DNA of 64,000 nucleotides from Nematopogon swammerdamellus (taxonomy: Eukaryota > Arthropoda > Insecta > Lepidoptera > Adelidae): the NCBI GenBank assembly GCA_946902875.1, contig OX336345.1, positions 7,905,395-7,969,394 of the forward strand, given 5' to 3'. The notes below the pieces were generated by a model that was not told the origin of the DNA, made no database searches, and saw only the letters and a list, made by a program, of their open reading frames with translations. The position numbers were made by a program, and so were the translations under genes. Positions 23,650 to 36,100 of this stretch are shown in pieces (position 1 is the first letter of the stretch; each line of letters opens with the position of its first letter).

Positions 23650-23870
23650 TCTTTATATGCACCGGGTCGTAAGGGCCTGGAACAAATTATCTGAGGACAC
23701 CGTCAGCGCCCCCTCGGTTAATTCTTTAAAAAACCAATTAGACAAAAAAAAAACAAAACAAAAAACAAACAAACAAAAATACTTAAAAACAATACAAGTG
23801 CACTCATAAATTAATAAACAGAATACACGCACCAGCTGTTAGTTGTTAGTGTTTAAAATAAATAAATAAA
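23650..23870 (+). mobile_element. LINE reverse transcriptase C-terminal fragment
   Basis: The plus strand reads RVVRAWNKLSEDTVSAPSVN then SFKNQLD, the usual end of CR1/jockey-like reverse transcriptases, followed by an A-rich tail. Confidence 0.6.
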
Positions 23871-24041
23871 TAAAAATAAAATATATTTATAAAGACTAAG
23901 CTCAGTTTTGCAAATACCTTTGCCTATCCCAAAAAAAGGGATAAAACAACCAAAAAAAAATATAAGCATGTTTTTTCTAATAACAATAAATCCTAATAAA
24001 TATAAAGGGAAGTTTCGACGGCTGTGTAACGTATGTCAGTT

Positions 24042-24150
24042 TTTTTTTTAACCGACACCGTTGGCTACTTCACCTACTACATCCGGCATGGCAGACCATA
24101 ACACCTCGGTGAACTAGGTGCCATGTCAGTGCTTCCCTTCGGTCGTCAAT
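24042..24150 (-). repeat. Diverged family X tail
   Basis: On the minus strand: cgaagggaagcactgacatg to the poly-A, with several substitutions relative to other copies. Confidence 0.65.
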
Positions 24151-24859
24151 ATATATATGAATATCCTTATAACTCGAGAACCACTTTATCGATTTACATA
24201 CGGTTTTCACTGTTACATTCTGTAACTTCTCAAGATGGCTTTAGGCTACAAATAATAATCGGCGGCCTGAGCTGTGAGCAAAACGGTAAAAACCTAATCA
24301 ACTTGGTTTTGGTTTGGTAGATTTAGTTTTTTAGGGTCCTTTACCTTGGCCTTTATCATATAATGTAGGTAGGTACCTTTTATATTAGTAAGTAACCAAC
24401 ATTGATAAGACTTATCAATACATTGTACAGCCTCGCTCGCACTTAAGTCACTGATACCAAACCACCCACCCAATTTTGTAATATATAGATACCTACTATG
24501 GTCTATGTATTTATTAGTACTTGTGTTTTGCCACATTTAGGATTTTGAGGAAATAAAGCAGTGTAAATTTTAATTTACAAAAAAAAATATTTGTAATATT
24601 AATTTTATTTTAATTTATAATGTAATAAACTGCTAATAATTTTAATTTCTATACTCCCAATGATCCAATAATAATAATATGTTAATACATATAATCTAAA
24701 ATTGCAGTTCACTCTTATTGTAACTGATCGCCATTGACTTATATTTCTATACTGAGCGTATTGAACCTCCAGAGTGTGCTCAGAGTATAAGTACTCTTGA
24801 GTATTGAACATACCTAGTAATTAATAAAGTAGGTAGTTAGGTGATATACATAAATGCAG
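24151..24859. other. Gene-free intergenic DNA
   Basis: AT-rich with short frames only. No repeat or gene recognised. Confidence 0.5.
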
Positions 24860-25043
24860 AGTGATTTTGTTACCATGCTGGATATTTCTGGGGTTAATCT
24901 CTACTGAAAACTAAGTAACTGAATTAGTTCATTTAAGCAAAATGTACCTAGGTATGCTATGGAGAACAAATTTTTTTTTTTTGCCGCTCAAATTTTTTGC
25001 TCTAGTTTAGCCCCCGGAAATATCCGACATGGTATAAAAATCA
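24860..25043. repeat. Imperfect hairpin MITE
   Basis: The left arm agtgattttgttaccatgct...ggatatttctggggttaat pairs with the right arm ttagcccccggaaatatcc...gacatggtataaaaatca. A related half-arm is present at about 26425-26465. Confidence 0.6.
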
Positions 25044-25074
25044 TCCAGTAGGTTTTTTTTTTTTTTTTTTTTTT

Positions 25075-25130
25075 TTTATTGACAGCGCGACATATGGCGC
25101 CAAGCCACCCATAAGGTATACACCATTTAA
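25075..25130 (-). repeat. LINE 3' tail fragment
   Basis: It contains gcgacatatggcgccaagcc, the tail motif of the LINE at 14274-14815 and 34985-35330. Confidence 0.5.
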
Positions 25131-25201
25131 TTGCACGCAAATTGTAGCAAAATTATTTTACAATTATGGATAAGTATGTACATTTTGACATTATTTATGA
25201 A

Positions 25202-25271
25202 GTGCTTGCATTTTATTTACATAATTTTCTGGTTAATGAACCAGAAAATTATGTAAATAAAATGCAAGCAC
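25202..25271. repeat. Perfect 33-bp inverted repeat with 4-bp loop
   Basis: The arm gtgcttgcattttatttaca... (33 bp) is followed by aatg and then its exact reverse complement. There is no mismatch. Confidence 0.9.
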
Positions 25272-25316
25272 AATTCTTTATAGTCCGGAATGAAAGGAAA
25301 CAGTATTATCTTAAGC

Positions 25317-25533
25317 TACATCATCATCAGCCTGTATCGGTCCACTGCTGGACATAGGCCTCTCCCAAGGCACGCAACCACACGCGGTCTTCCGCTCTTC
25401 TCATCCATCCACTCCAGGCTACCTTTTTTAGGTCATCTGTCCACCTAGCAGGGGGGCGTCCCACGCTACGTTTGCTTGTACGTGGCCTCCATTCGAGCAC
25501 CCGTCTACCCCATCGGTTGTCGGGTCTGCTACA
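25317..25533 (+). mobile_element. RTE-like LINE 3' remnant
   Basis: It contains catcatcatcagcctgtatc, tccactgctggacataggc and ggggcgtcccacgctacg, common in 3' regions of lepidopteran RTE-type LINEs. Shorter relatives are at 39402-39590 and 50746-50830. Confidence 0.6.
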
Positions 25534-25804
25534 TAGTTAAATAATAATAATATTCTATATATTATATAACAATTTTATTAATGTCCTGCCATTGTGGATT
25601 ACGCTCTTGTATTCTACACCAAAAACTCTTATACAACTTATGTTCACCCAGTTACGAATTCTAGTTCAGTGCATCCAGTAATGGGTCACCTTATACCTAC
25701 TATGAAAACGGAGTATAAAATGTAATAATTGCATAAAGGCCAGCTTTAACGAATAATAGCATCTCAAGAAGTTCAAATTTTTATGTGTATACACTCAATA
25801 TTCA

Positions 25805-26140
25805 TCATCATCATATCATATCACACACGCTGAATCCCGACAATCGGGGTAAGCAGAGTAATAGGTGTTGTGCTGCTAGTACTCTAGTAAATTACAGCAC
25901 AACACCGACTGCCACGTTTCGCAAAGTATTGGAACAAGATTAAATCGATCAAGCAGCAAGTAAGGCACGAAGACCCACCGGCTGCATGACTGGGTGGAAG
26001 TACCGTGCCAAGCTGAGAGGTGGCGAGCCCGTCGCCCTTTAGCACAATATCTTGTCCTTATCCCTTAGTCGCCTTTTACGACATGCACGGGGAGAGATGC
26101 AGTGGGGCTATTCTTTTTAAGTACCGGCACCACACGGTAC
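25805..26140 (-). repeat. Family Y with head 2
   Basis: Read on the minus strand: ggtacttaaaaagaatagcc, then gtcgtaaaaggcgactaagg, then gtcatgcagccggtgggtct, and the terminal cagcacaacaccga region. Confidence 0.75.
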
Positions 26141-26987
26141 ACTAATATTATGAGAAAATAATCAGTTTTCTTTCACTACATAATGTTATCCCTAATTCAC
26201 CGAACTAGACTAGATGTTGATGTCCTAATTTATATTATATACTTCTACATATAAATATGTACATATTTTCTTCCACAGACACGTGCATATACTGGGTGAG
26301 ATGCATACATTTTCGTAAATACCTAAACTCAAAGTGTATGGATGACTAATATTTTTTTTACAATTGTGCCAACTTTATTTTTTGTTTTGTATCGAGGTAC
26401 CTACTCGTACTTAGTTTTTTATACAGATTAACCCCCTGAAATATCCAGTAACAAAATATGTCCTATTAATTCGGATTGGAAACTGTTTTTTTTTTTCAGC
26501 TGGCACAGGAGCGTCTCACGATGGCAAGTGTCTACAATAATATTATCACAATTATATTTTTTCCTCATACAAACACCATGCGTACAACTGAAGAATTATC
26601 TTTCATTAATCAATTTAAGTCTAGTAAAGCACACTTTTATTTATTAAGATGAACAATACATGTGTACACTGTTTCTCATTTTATCAAGGTCTATAAATGC
26701 TTCTGGCTCTGGATATGATATACCTACTATAAACATTGAGAAATTGTGCTATTTCTTATTTATAAAGTGATCACTCTGATAAATCTGTGATAAAAAAATG
26801 CATAGACATAGTTAGGTACATAAAAATTACATGTTTCTTTATTATCAACACGGGAATGAAAATAATGGAGATGGAATAAAAGTACCTACCTAAGTCAGTA
26901 AATAGAACTGTATAACAGCAAGAAATGAACAATACTTTCTTGGGCATTATTACAAAAATATAGGAATTTTAAGCCGTTATAAATTGT
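26141..26987. other. Gene-free intergenic DNA
   Basis: AT-rich. Nothing recognised except the half-arm repeat near 26425-26465. Confidence 0.5.
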
Positions 26988-26993
26988 TTTATT
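26988..26993 (-). terminator. Candidate polyadenylation signal of the 299-aa gene
   Basis: AATAAA on the minus strand, about 210 bases beyond the stop codon at 27203. Confidence 0.4.
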
Positions 26994-27202
26994 TAGTTTT
27001 TTTTTTATCTTTATCTGAATAGGACTTTAGCCGCCTTGCGACTATGCCAGCCTCATAGTACCTATCAAACAATTCTCCAAACCATTTCTAGCCTGTGAGG
27101 GCTACAGATGCTTAGAAAAAATATTGAAAGTTATTTACAATTAATGTTTGTCAGAATTGTAAAATTGTCAAAATACAAATAGATGTGATAGGTTTGTGAT
27201 GT

Positions 27203-28102
27203 TTAATCGAAATTTCTTCCGTCATAGTCAGATCCGTAATCGTTACGTTTGTATCTATGGTCGCCATCTGTTGGGTACTGTATGTACCGACGAGGCGCGG
27301 AAGCTGGAACAGTCTGCTTGAAAATCATAGCCAGCAAAATGTAGAAGCCACCGATAATTTTACTAATGAAATCGAGACATCCAAGAAAGAGAGGGGTAGA
27401 GTTCTTCACCAGCAAAGATATCTCTCTCAGCAACGACAGAACAAAAGTACCTAAATAACTGACAAAGGCGAAGGAGCCTGTCACAATAGCGATTATTAGC
27501 GCAAATACAAAAACAAAACAATCTTTAATATTTCCCAGAGTGAAGGACTTCTTTGCACGGGCGACGAACTTAACATAGTTTTCATATAAAGATTCCATCT
27601 TGATTTCTGCCGATTGGATCTCTGCGGCACGGCCAGATTCGACGAGCAACGGCTCCAGCTCGAGGAAACGGTCCGTGATGTGGCGGAGACACTTCAACTT
27701 CACAGCCACCTCGTTCCATCTAAACTCTACCGACTTAATCTGGAACCAAAACGGACCAAATGGCTTGTCGTCGATTTCCGTCCAGAGACACACTCCAGGT
27801 TTATACTCTACCAGGAGTTTCGTATCCGTTATTCCTACCCAGTGGGACGTGGAGTAGTGAGCGACCAGCCGACGTCTAATTTTCAACAGTTCCTTCTGAA
27901 GCTCATCCTCCGCGGCACTAAGCAGCACTAGGTCCCGATAGCCGACCGTTTCGTCGACCAGCCGCCGCTCCACATAGCGTCCGAGGAAGATGCGCGACTT
28001 TAGCGTCTTACGCACGAATAGCTGCAGCGCCATATCCGGTGAGGAGCTGTCCAATGCTGGGCCCAACAAACTGGACGCCACCGATGAAGTGTCGCTTTCC
28101 AT
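27203..28102 (-). CDS. Uncharacterised protein with two predicted membrane segments
   Basis: I do not recognise the family. The open frame extends back to 28273, but the first 57 residues are basic, low in complexity and look like translated 5'UTR. The Met at 28102 (MESDTSSVASSLLG) has A at -3 and G at +4 and gives 299 aa. The N-terminal two thirds look soluble, with many charged residues and aromatic stretches such as CLWTEIDDKPFGPFWFQIK. Two hydrophobic segments follow at about 194-225 (FVFVFALIIAIVTGSFAFV) and 237-261 (FISKIIGGFYILLAMIF), then a polar, Tyr/Asp/Arg-rich tail of about 36 residues. The codon pattern and the base composition contrast with the flanks and support a real gene. 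It appears single-exon. It is divergent from exportin-4, with about 2 kb between start codons. The membrane and tail layout suggests an intracellular membrane protein; that is inference. Confidence 0.8.
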   Translation of the reverse strand: MESDTSSVASSLLGPALDSSSPDMALQLFVRKTLKSRIFLGRYVERRLVDETVGYRDLVLLSAAEDELQKELLKIRRRLVAHYSTSHWVGITDTKLLVEYKPGVCLWTEIDDKPFGPFWFQIKSVEFRWNEVAVKLKCLRHITDRFLELEPLLVESGRAAEIQSAEIKMESLYENYVKFVARAKKSFTLGNIKDCFVFVFALIIAIVTGSFAFVSYLGTFVLSLLREISLLVKNSTPLFLGCLDFISKIIGGFYILLAMIFKQTVPASAPRRYIQYPTDGDHRYKRNDYGSDYDGRNFD

Positions 28103-28344
28103 CTCTAGACCCGTAGCACAGCTCGTAGGTTGATTTCTATTATATTTTTTGAAGTTATAAACTGGATTAGAGAACAATGCAATCAAATGAAATATTGTGT
28201 GTATTTTATTTGCTTTGCTTTTACGACGAGGACGTGTTGATTTCCATCTGCACTGCATCACACACACACACAATTCTCAAACTTCAGGATATGTCAAATT
28301 GACACTGACTTTGACAGAAAGATGTTTTTTTTATTCTTTTTTTA

Positions 28345-28595
28345 TTTAATTCGTCTCCTCCCGAAACAGGCAAACTCATTAGAGTATACAGCCATTTCTT
28401 TTGTAGCTTTAACGTCTGTTGTATAAATTCTCGACCCGCGAGAACCACAAAAATATATTTTTTTAATTACAACGACGACGCGACAAACTTCCGCCGTCCG
28501 CCATCTTTTTAATTCATTCGTCTTCTCCCGAATAAGGCAAAACTCATTAGAGTATACAGCCATTTCTGTTGTAGCTTTTAACGTCTGTTGTATAG
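28345..28595 (-). repeat. Two overlapping copies of the gtcgcgtcgtcgttgtaatta repeat
   Basis: ttagagtatacagccatttc occurs twice (near 28380 and 28545) with aacgacgacgcgacaaac between. This is the inverse of 15715-15885 and 29775-29937. Confidence 0.65.
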
Positions 28596-28599
28596 GTGT

Positions 28600-28985
28600 C
28601 CCAAAAATAACGCAAGATTTAAATTTAACAGAAAACACATTTTTTTTACCTTATATTGTTATTTTTTTATTGAATCATAAAGTACACAGGATAGGGTTAT
28701 GTATGGAATAGGACATCGGACAAATGGCCTCCAAGGCTTTGCTGGCACATACGCACTCTTTTGTCGAAATTTTCCATGACCATTTTGCATAAATGTGGCT
28801 GAATTTCGTTGATGCAGCGTCGATTTTCCTCCTTCAAAGCATGGTTGGTGCTTGTTGGCTTTGACTTCAGACTTTGACCTTTGACTTCAAATAACCCCAT
28901 AAAAAGAAATCCAATGGTGTTAAATCACAAGACCTAGGGGCCAATTCTGATCTTATTTTTTTTAAATCAACTCGCATAGTGCAGT
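28600..28985 (-). pseudogene. Decayed mariner-type transposase fragment
   Basis: The minus strand reads PRSCDLTPLDFFLWGYLKSK, the motif around the last catalytic Asp of mariner/IS630-type transposases. A frameshift or stop follows, then EIQPHLCKMVMENFDKR and SLGGHLSDVLFHT in another frame. The plus-strand end has ggtgtcccaaaaataacgc, a likely terminal sequence. Only the C-terminal third is present. Confidence 0.75.
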
Positions 28986-29289
28986 TCGTACCTACGAATA
29001 CCTCATACCTGCGAATAGCACTGTCCCGCCTGGTAGATCTATTCGCAGGAAATCAATTAGGACACTCCCAGTTCTTATTTAATAATCTCTGTTTGGCAAA
29101 CCTACGAGTTTTTAGTTATAATAATCTATGTTTGGCGTACCTCCGAATAGCCCTGCCCGGTGACGACACGCCGAGATCCGTCCCGCGCATTATACAATAC
29201 ACCTACCACGAGTCCTTCATCGCAGGATAGTTTTGCTGCAGCTGTGACGGACGGCACTATGCGAGTTTTCTCCCCAAACAGAGATTATT

Positions 29290-29425
29290 AACCTGTTTTG
29301 GTGGTTTAAAAATAATAACCAGTGTTAAATTACAGAAGATGCGTCGCTACTCGCTACGCTACGCGACGCATCTTCTTTAATTTAATCCTAACCTAATGTT
29401 GAGGCGGTGCATGTCGTTTTTGTTA
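29290..29425 (+). repeat. Copy of the tggtggtttaaaa element
   Basis: It has ttttggtggtttaaaaataa, a gaagatgcgtcgc...gcgacgcatcttc hairpin and gttgaggcggtgcatgtcg. These correspond in order to the reverse complement of 62375-62485. Confidence 0.6.
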
Positions 29426-29503
29426 AACTCCCATAGTGCAGTTTGGCTGCTACCTTTACCACAGCAGCAGCGTCAAAGCTCTCCTGCGATAAAGGAATCG
29501 ATA

Positions 29504-29667
29504 GGGGAAGGCTACACGCTCAATAAACACTGTGGTATTTACTGATTGATCACAGTATTTATTGAGCGATCCGTCAAACAAAACACTAGCAAAAACTATC
29601 AGTAAATACCACGATATGTGGTATTTACTGATGGATCACAGTATTTATTGAGCGTGTAGCCTTCCCC
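29504..29667. repeat. Hairpin MITE with internal repeats
   Basis: The outer arms are ggggaaggctacacgctcaa and its complement. Inside, gtggtatttactga and gatcacagtatttattgagc each recur, giving a nested set of direct and inverted repeats. Confidence 0.75.
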
Positions 29668-29774
29668 TTACACCTACCTACTACCACTACGCGATTTCTC
29701 GGTTCAGATTTCATCTCTTTATACTTTACCTCTAGGTTTCGTATGATTATATAAGACGGTAAAAAAAAAAAAAG

Positions 29775-29937
29775 ATGGCGGACGGCGGGAGTTTGTCGCG
29801 TCGTCGTTGTAATTAGAAAAATATATTTTTGTGGTTCTCGCGGTGCGAGAACTTATACAACAGACGTTAAAAGCCACGACAGAATTGGCTGTATACTCTA
29901 ATGAGTTTTGCCCGTTTCGGGAGGAGACGAATTAATC
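29775..29937 (+). repeat. Dispersed repeat (gtcgcgtcgtcgttgtaatta family)
   Basis: It contains ggcggacggcgggagtttg, gtcgcgtcgtcgttgtaatt and ttcgggaggagacgaatt. It matches 15715-15885. Confidence 0.65.
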
Positions 29938-30182
29938 TAAAAAAAAAATATTTATGATGGTGTCCCAAAAAAAAAAAAATATGACGTTTTCAGTTTTCAT
30001 TTGGGAATGCGAATGCGATGCTCAGAAATTTCGTAAACTCTTTTGTGAACTGAAATGTGATGAACCCCGGGCGCGGTGAGTGAGAGTCCAAGCGCTTCCT
30101 CGCCAAATGTTCTCTCGCCCGTGCCGCTCTTGTGCTGAGCCTTCGCCTGTCTTTGTCGAGGGTACTTGAAGCGCCGCGTACT

Positions 30183-33100
30183 ATGGAGCGGGGACCGATA
30201 CAAACCTTGGAGGCAGCGGCGCAGGTGCTCCTGGTAAGTTAATTATCTCTTGTCGCCTTTAGTTGTCTGATTTTATGGGTTTATGATTTGCTAGTGAAAT
30301 TGGGCATGAGATCAGAAACACCCCACAAAGCTCACAGACGACCTCTGTTTGATTATTTTGGTCTTTGCCAAGGTGTTTTATTTAGGCTTGGTCTTGCTCG
30401 TTCGGGGAACTGAATCGCTGGTTCCGGCTCAATGAGCGCAAGGAGCGGTTTATTCTGTTTGTTTACTCGCTCACTTGACCCACCAGCTCAAGGTGGACTT
30501 AACTGACGAACGCTCTGTCGCACTCTCGCTTCATCTTCGTTTTATCGTTTGTGAGTTGTTGCAGGCAACACATAACGAAGGCGCAGAAGAGCAGTTTAAA
30601 GGAGAGTTCGGTCAGTAGGCATAGGGAAGCGCTTCATTTAGTCCAGTTGTTCGCTCTCTACCCAAGTGTAACTTTATTCCTTTTTTTTTTTATGGTAACT
30701 GACACGGTTAGCTGCATCACGTACAACATCCGTGATGTCAGCCCATAACAACGGATGAACTTGGTGCCACGTCAGTGATTCCCTTCGTTCGTGCCGGCTA
30801 CACTGAACTGGACGGAAAACACAATCAGTGCGGTGGTATCAACCCGGGCGGGTTAAACCCTACCACCTAGTAATATAAGAGGGAGTCATATCCCTTAGTC
30901 GCCTTTTACGACATACACGGGGAGAGATGCAGTGGGGCTATTCTTTTAAAGTACCGGCCCCACACGGTCCTTTATCTAGACATACATTTTTAATTTGCTT
31001 GTAAGGTGGTTCGGTCATGTTGTTGTTCGGACTCGTTCTCCGCGCTTAAGCCCACTCCAATGCAGGCCTTTTGCGCGTCCTACGGCCTTACTCCAACCAG
31101 CCGAGTTCTTCCAGGAGGCGGCACACTCTCTTTGGGTCTTGGCACGCCTCTCGAAGTGTAGTAGGGCCTCCCAGCTCCTTCGCCATTATGTCTGCCAACT
31201 CCTCGCACTCCAGCAGCACGTGGGTGGGTGTCTCGTCCGCCTGCAGGCATGCTCTGCACAGTGGACTGTCCGTTACGTGGTTCGGTCATGTTGGAAGAAT
31301 GGATGATAGGAGATTATCGAAAGAAATTTATGAAGCAAATGTGAGTGGAAGAGTCGGGAAGGGTCGCACTAGACGCACGTACCTGGACCAGATCGGGCAT
31401 GTGCTCAAAAGGGTCAAGTGCGTAGTACCCGTAACCGACGAGCATGCATGAAGAACATTATGGGAGTGGAAGAGGCGGCAGAGGTGTGTCAGGATCGTGG
31501 CACGTGAAGATCCGTTGCCTCTGCCTACCCTACCGGGAAACAGGCGCATATATTTTGTGTTCTCCAATGGAAACGAAATTTTAGTTAGATATACATTTTT
31601 TTGTGTACAAAACAAGGATTGAGCAACGAGGTCCAAGGTGAAATGTTACCTTATTTCTAACTGAATTGTTTCAGGCCCCGCCGACTGTGGTGAGCCCGGA
31701 GCAGAGACACCAGGCGGAGTCCGTGTTCCACGAGTTCCGGAGCACGAAGAACCCATACCAACTGTGTCGGGAAATACTGGAGAAGCCTTCGGTGGACTAC
31801 GTGCTCTTTGAAGCCGCCGGACTGCTGAAGACGGCTCTCATTAGAGAGTGGTCCATGCTATCAGAGACTGATATCTCATCGTTGAGACAGTACCTCTTAA
31901 ATTATCTTTTGGAGAAAGATGCGCCGGGATTTTTGAGAGAAAAACTTTTGCAGGTTGTTATTTTTTATTTATATGGAAACTTTTTTCGTATGTGTAGAAG
32001 TACTTTGTGTACCTTTTTGTACCGTGTGAGGCCGGTACTTTAAAAGAATAGCCCCACTGCATCTCTCCCCGTGTATGTCGTAAAAGGCGACTAAGGGATA
32101 TGACTCCTTTCTTATATTACTAGGTGGTCGGGTTTAACCCGCCCGGATTGGTACCACCGCATTGAATGAAAGGTCGGTCGAAACGGCTATGTAAATAGTT
32201 TGTGTTTTCCGCCCAGTTCAGTGTAGCCGGCATGACCGAAGGGAAGCACTGACATGGCACCAAGTTCATCGGATGTTATGGGCTGACATCACGGATGTTG
32301 TGGGTGATGTAGCCAACCGTGTCAGTTTCCATAAAAAAAAAAAAAAAAGTACCTATTGGCTGCTTGCGCACTAAACGATAGCAGCACGACTACTGCACGG
32401 CAGCAATGAGACAAACATGTACGTGATTGCATTTCATACACTTTTTCTTCCCTGTTGCCATGCCATATTAGTGATGTTACTGTTGTTGTGCCAATATCGT
32501 CCAATGCGCAAGCAGCCACTGAGTTTGTTCTATAATTTTTTTTATTAGTTTTTTTATTTGTTTTTGAGTCATTTTCACAAAAATAGCATTCACCGGATCT
32601 TATTGTCCTTTGTTTTGTGAGGTATAGGTATGATAATGAGATAGTTTTAATAATTTCAATTAAATGTCAATAGCACATTTCTCTTGATATTTTTTTACGA
32701 CTTTCAGACAATCTCAATAATAATAAAGCGCGGAAGCATCGATGATGGAGGGCAAGAGCGTCGGGCGCTTCTCACGGAGCTCGAGAACATCATCCTGAAC
32801 TCGACGCTGCGCCAGCAGAAGCTGGCTTGCTCGCTCATCCTCTCCATCATGCAGGAGTACGCCATCACCGTCAAATCCGCCGATGTCGGCCTAATTTGGG
32901 AGGTTCACTTCCTAGCCAAGAAGCAATTCGAGGCCGTCGATCTAAAGAGAATCTTCCGGTTCGTCGTCGGAGTTCTGGAGCAGCTGGTGAGGTCGGGGCA
33001 TCGCCCGGAGGGAGATCGGGCCGTTCTGACGAAGCAGCTGCTTACGATCGTGGAGACGGTGCTGTGCTGGGGTCAGGTGTCTCCGCTGCTGCCCAAGAGG

Positions 33101-36100
33101 TTAATCGGGGCGTTCGAGGCGGTCTACGAGAGTGATAGTGCACCAGCGCTACGTCTCAACTCAAATTGGAAAGATACGATCTTACAACCGGAGCTGATAC
33201 GGTTGTTCTTCGATCTCCACATACACGTGCGCTCCGATCAGGAACTGGCGAACCCCTCTCTAACGTGCTTGGTGCAGCTGGCCAGTCTAAGCGGTTTCGT
33301 TGTCTCCAACAAAACGGTGAAGCAGCAGTATCTCGAGTACTACGTGAATAGGTTCCTGAACATGCTGGGCTTGCTGCAGCCGGTGGGAAGAGAGATGCTG
33401 GGCATCGCCGATATTTACCGGAAGCTGGTGCAGTTCTTCACGCCGTCGATGATCGCCGCGATGCCGGCAACACTGTTCCAACATTTGACTTCGCTCACGT
33501 GCCACTGCATACGAGGAGCGATCATTGAGGAGGGGGTAAGCATTTTTTTTTACTAATACATCTATAATTTTGGTTTCCATACTTCCCATTCCATTCTTGG
33601 TTTCTCTGTCTTCACACTCATGAAAGAGCCGATAGGTAAAATTTGTCTTCCTAACAGTCTTTTCAGTCTTCTGTCTTTTTACCTTACTTGGTGGTAGGGT
33701 TTAACCCTGCCCCGGCTGGCACCACCGCACTGAATGAAAGGTTGGTTGAAACAGCTATGTAAATAGTTCGTGTTTTCCATCCAGTAGGCGTCCGTATGGA
33801 TACTGAACCCTATAAACTAAAGTTTTCTTAATTACAGGCTTCTGAGGACACGGTGTGGAGAGAATCTCTGAGCAGGTTTCTGGACACGTGGAGCGCCCTC
33901 GTGCACGATGGTGATTTCCCCAATGAAACGTTGCAAGCTCCCTCCATCGAGATCTTCAATACTTACCTGCAGTGTAGACTGGCCCCTCCTGATGGCACCA
34001 GGTAATTTATTATCTTCTGACATTGCCTCGATTCAGCTTTAAAATGCTGCAATTAATAAGAGTTAACCTTAGCGCACCTCTTCTCGTGGATGTCGTAATA
34101 AGCGACGAAGGGATCAGGACAAGATACCGTGCTAAAGGATGACCGGCTAGCCTCCTGTCACCTTCACGCGGTCGTTCCACCGAGTCATGCAGCAGGTGGG
34201 TTTTCGTGCCTCACTTGCAGCTAGATCTGATCTTGTCTGAATATTTTGCGAAACATGGTAGTCGGTGTTGTGCAGTAATTTACCAGAGTCCTTGCAGCAC
34301 AGCACCGATTGTTCTGTTTATCCCCGATTGTTGGGAAACAGCGTGTGGTATGGATGTTAACTCATTATGAGGTGAGGATAGCAGTTTTAACTGCAACTTG
34401 GGTGGACGAGTTAAGGACTTACAGAAAATAGCGCGCGCCGGTGTCGACACCTAAACGTTAAAAAAAAAACATTGAACTGACTTCAAACCCTAAAAAGTAT
34501 TAAATAATATTTTGATCTTAAGTAGAAGGCGGTACAAAAGCACAAAAGGGTCCATCTATAAATTTTCAGGTGTGCTTTTGTACCGCCTTCTACTCAAGAT
34601 CAAAATATTATTTAATACTTATGTTTTTTTGTTTCACTCTTTTTAGCAATATCACATAATATTAAAATCGGTTGACGGGAAGTGGGTGATTGAAAAATTC
34701 TTTAGTGTGAATGTGTTCATCTCTTTTCCCACCCTTAGGAGTGGTATTCTTTCATAAAATTTATGAAAGCACCACCCCTGAGATATATCCTACTCATGAA
34801 AAAAAGAATCGTTAAAATCGGTTGAGAATTGGCGGAGAAATCGAGTAACATACAAACATTTGGAAGTCGGTTGAAAAGTCTACTACAGTAGAGCCTCGAT
34901 AATCTGTACTCAGGCTAATGCGAACGCCCCTATAATCCTTATATCAAACATCCTTATATCAAAGTACAGTTTATAGCTTATTCCACGGGGAGTGCTCGGA
35001 GGAGCTGTTTAACGCGATTCCGGCGTCCCCTTTCCACCTCCGTACAACGCGCACTGGGCAGGGATTGCATCCCTATACGCTGGACTTACCGCGGATGCGT
35101 ACAAATCGGTTCTGCAGATCCTTTCTCCACAGAACCGGCAAACTCTGGAACGCTCTACTTGCCCACATATTTCCCCCCAAGTATAGTCTCGGGTCCTTCA
35201 AGAGAGGCGTGAATGGGCACCTGTCAGGCCGGCATGGCATTCGCAGCCCCCGCCTGCGTCCGAATGTCCATGGGCGTCGCTAGACACCTTATGGGTGACT
35301 CGGCGCCACACGTCGCGCTTAGTATAAAAAAAAAAAAATAAAATAAAAATTCGAACAGCACCAAGTGACCCCCTCGCGCTGACGAATCTAGGAATGACGA
35401 ATCTTTTATTGACGATTTTCTTACACCAAATGTCAAGTAAATACTTCATACAATAAACACTTGCTTGGATTGGACTGACGAAAATGATCTCTCGTTATCC
35501 GAAAAGATAATGCTACGTAATTTGAGGGACAAGGCAATTTATTTGTCAATAAATAGAACCAGCCAGACTAAAATAGATCAGTTTATGACTAAGTAACTCT
35601 TTTTTGCGTATTTTATGATTCCGAAGGTCACTCAATATATTTTTTCAAAGTATACAGCAGTTTTATTGAATTTGTCTATCAGACATACTATAATACGAAC
35701 ACTTTGTGAGTCCGAACAGGGGTAGTTTTTTAGTAGTTCGGATTATCAAGGCTCTACTGTATTATACATCAGAGGGACGGAGAGCAGCGACGGATGCGCG
35801 GATGACATAAAGGACGACATGGAGGAGGACGAGCGCAAGCAGCACGCGGTGGTGCTGGTCACCATCGGCGCCATCGCGCGCATGGCCCCGGCGCACTGCT
35901 GCCACGTGCTGTACACACTGCTGCACGACCGCGGACAGAAGTGAGTACCGACACCTTCTCTAGCCATCTGTAAAAAAAACTATTTAAAAAAATATAAAAG
36001 CCGCCTTCAAAAATGTATGAAATAAAAAAAATCTAACCCTAGAGTTGAAGGCGCTCGGTTATTTTTGCTTGCTTTAGCACCGCCTTCAACTCTAGGGTTA

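Noticed and set aside
28103..28273. N-terminal extension of the 299-aa protein
   Set aside because: The 57 residues are low in complexity and basic; the internal Met has a better context. Kept only as an alternative start.
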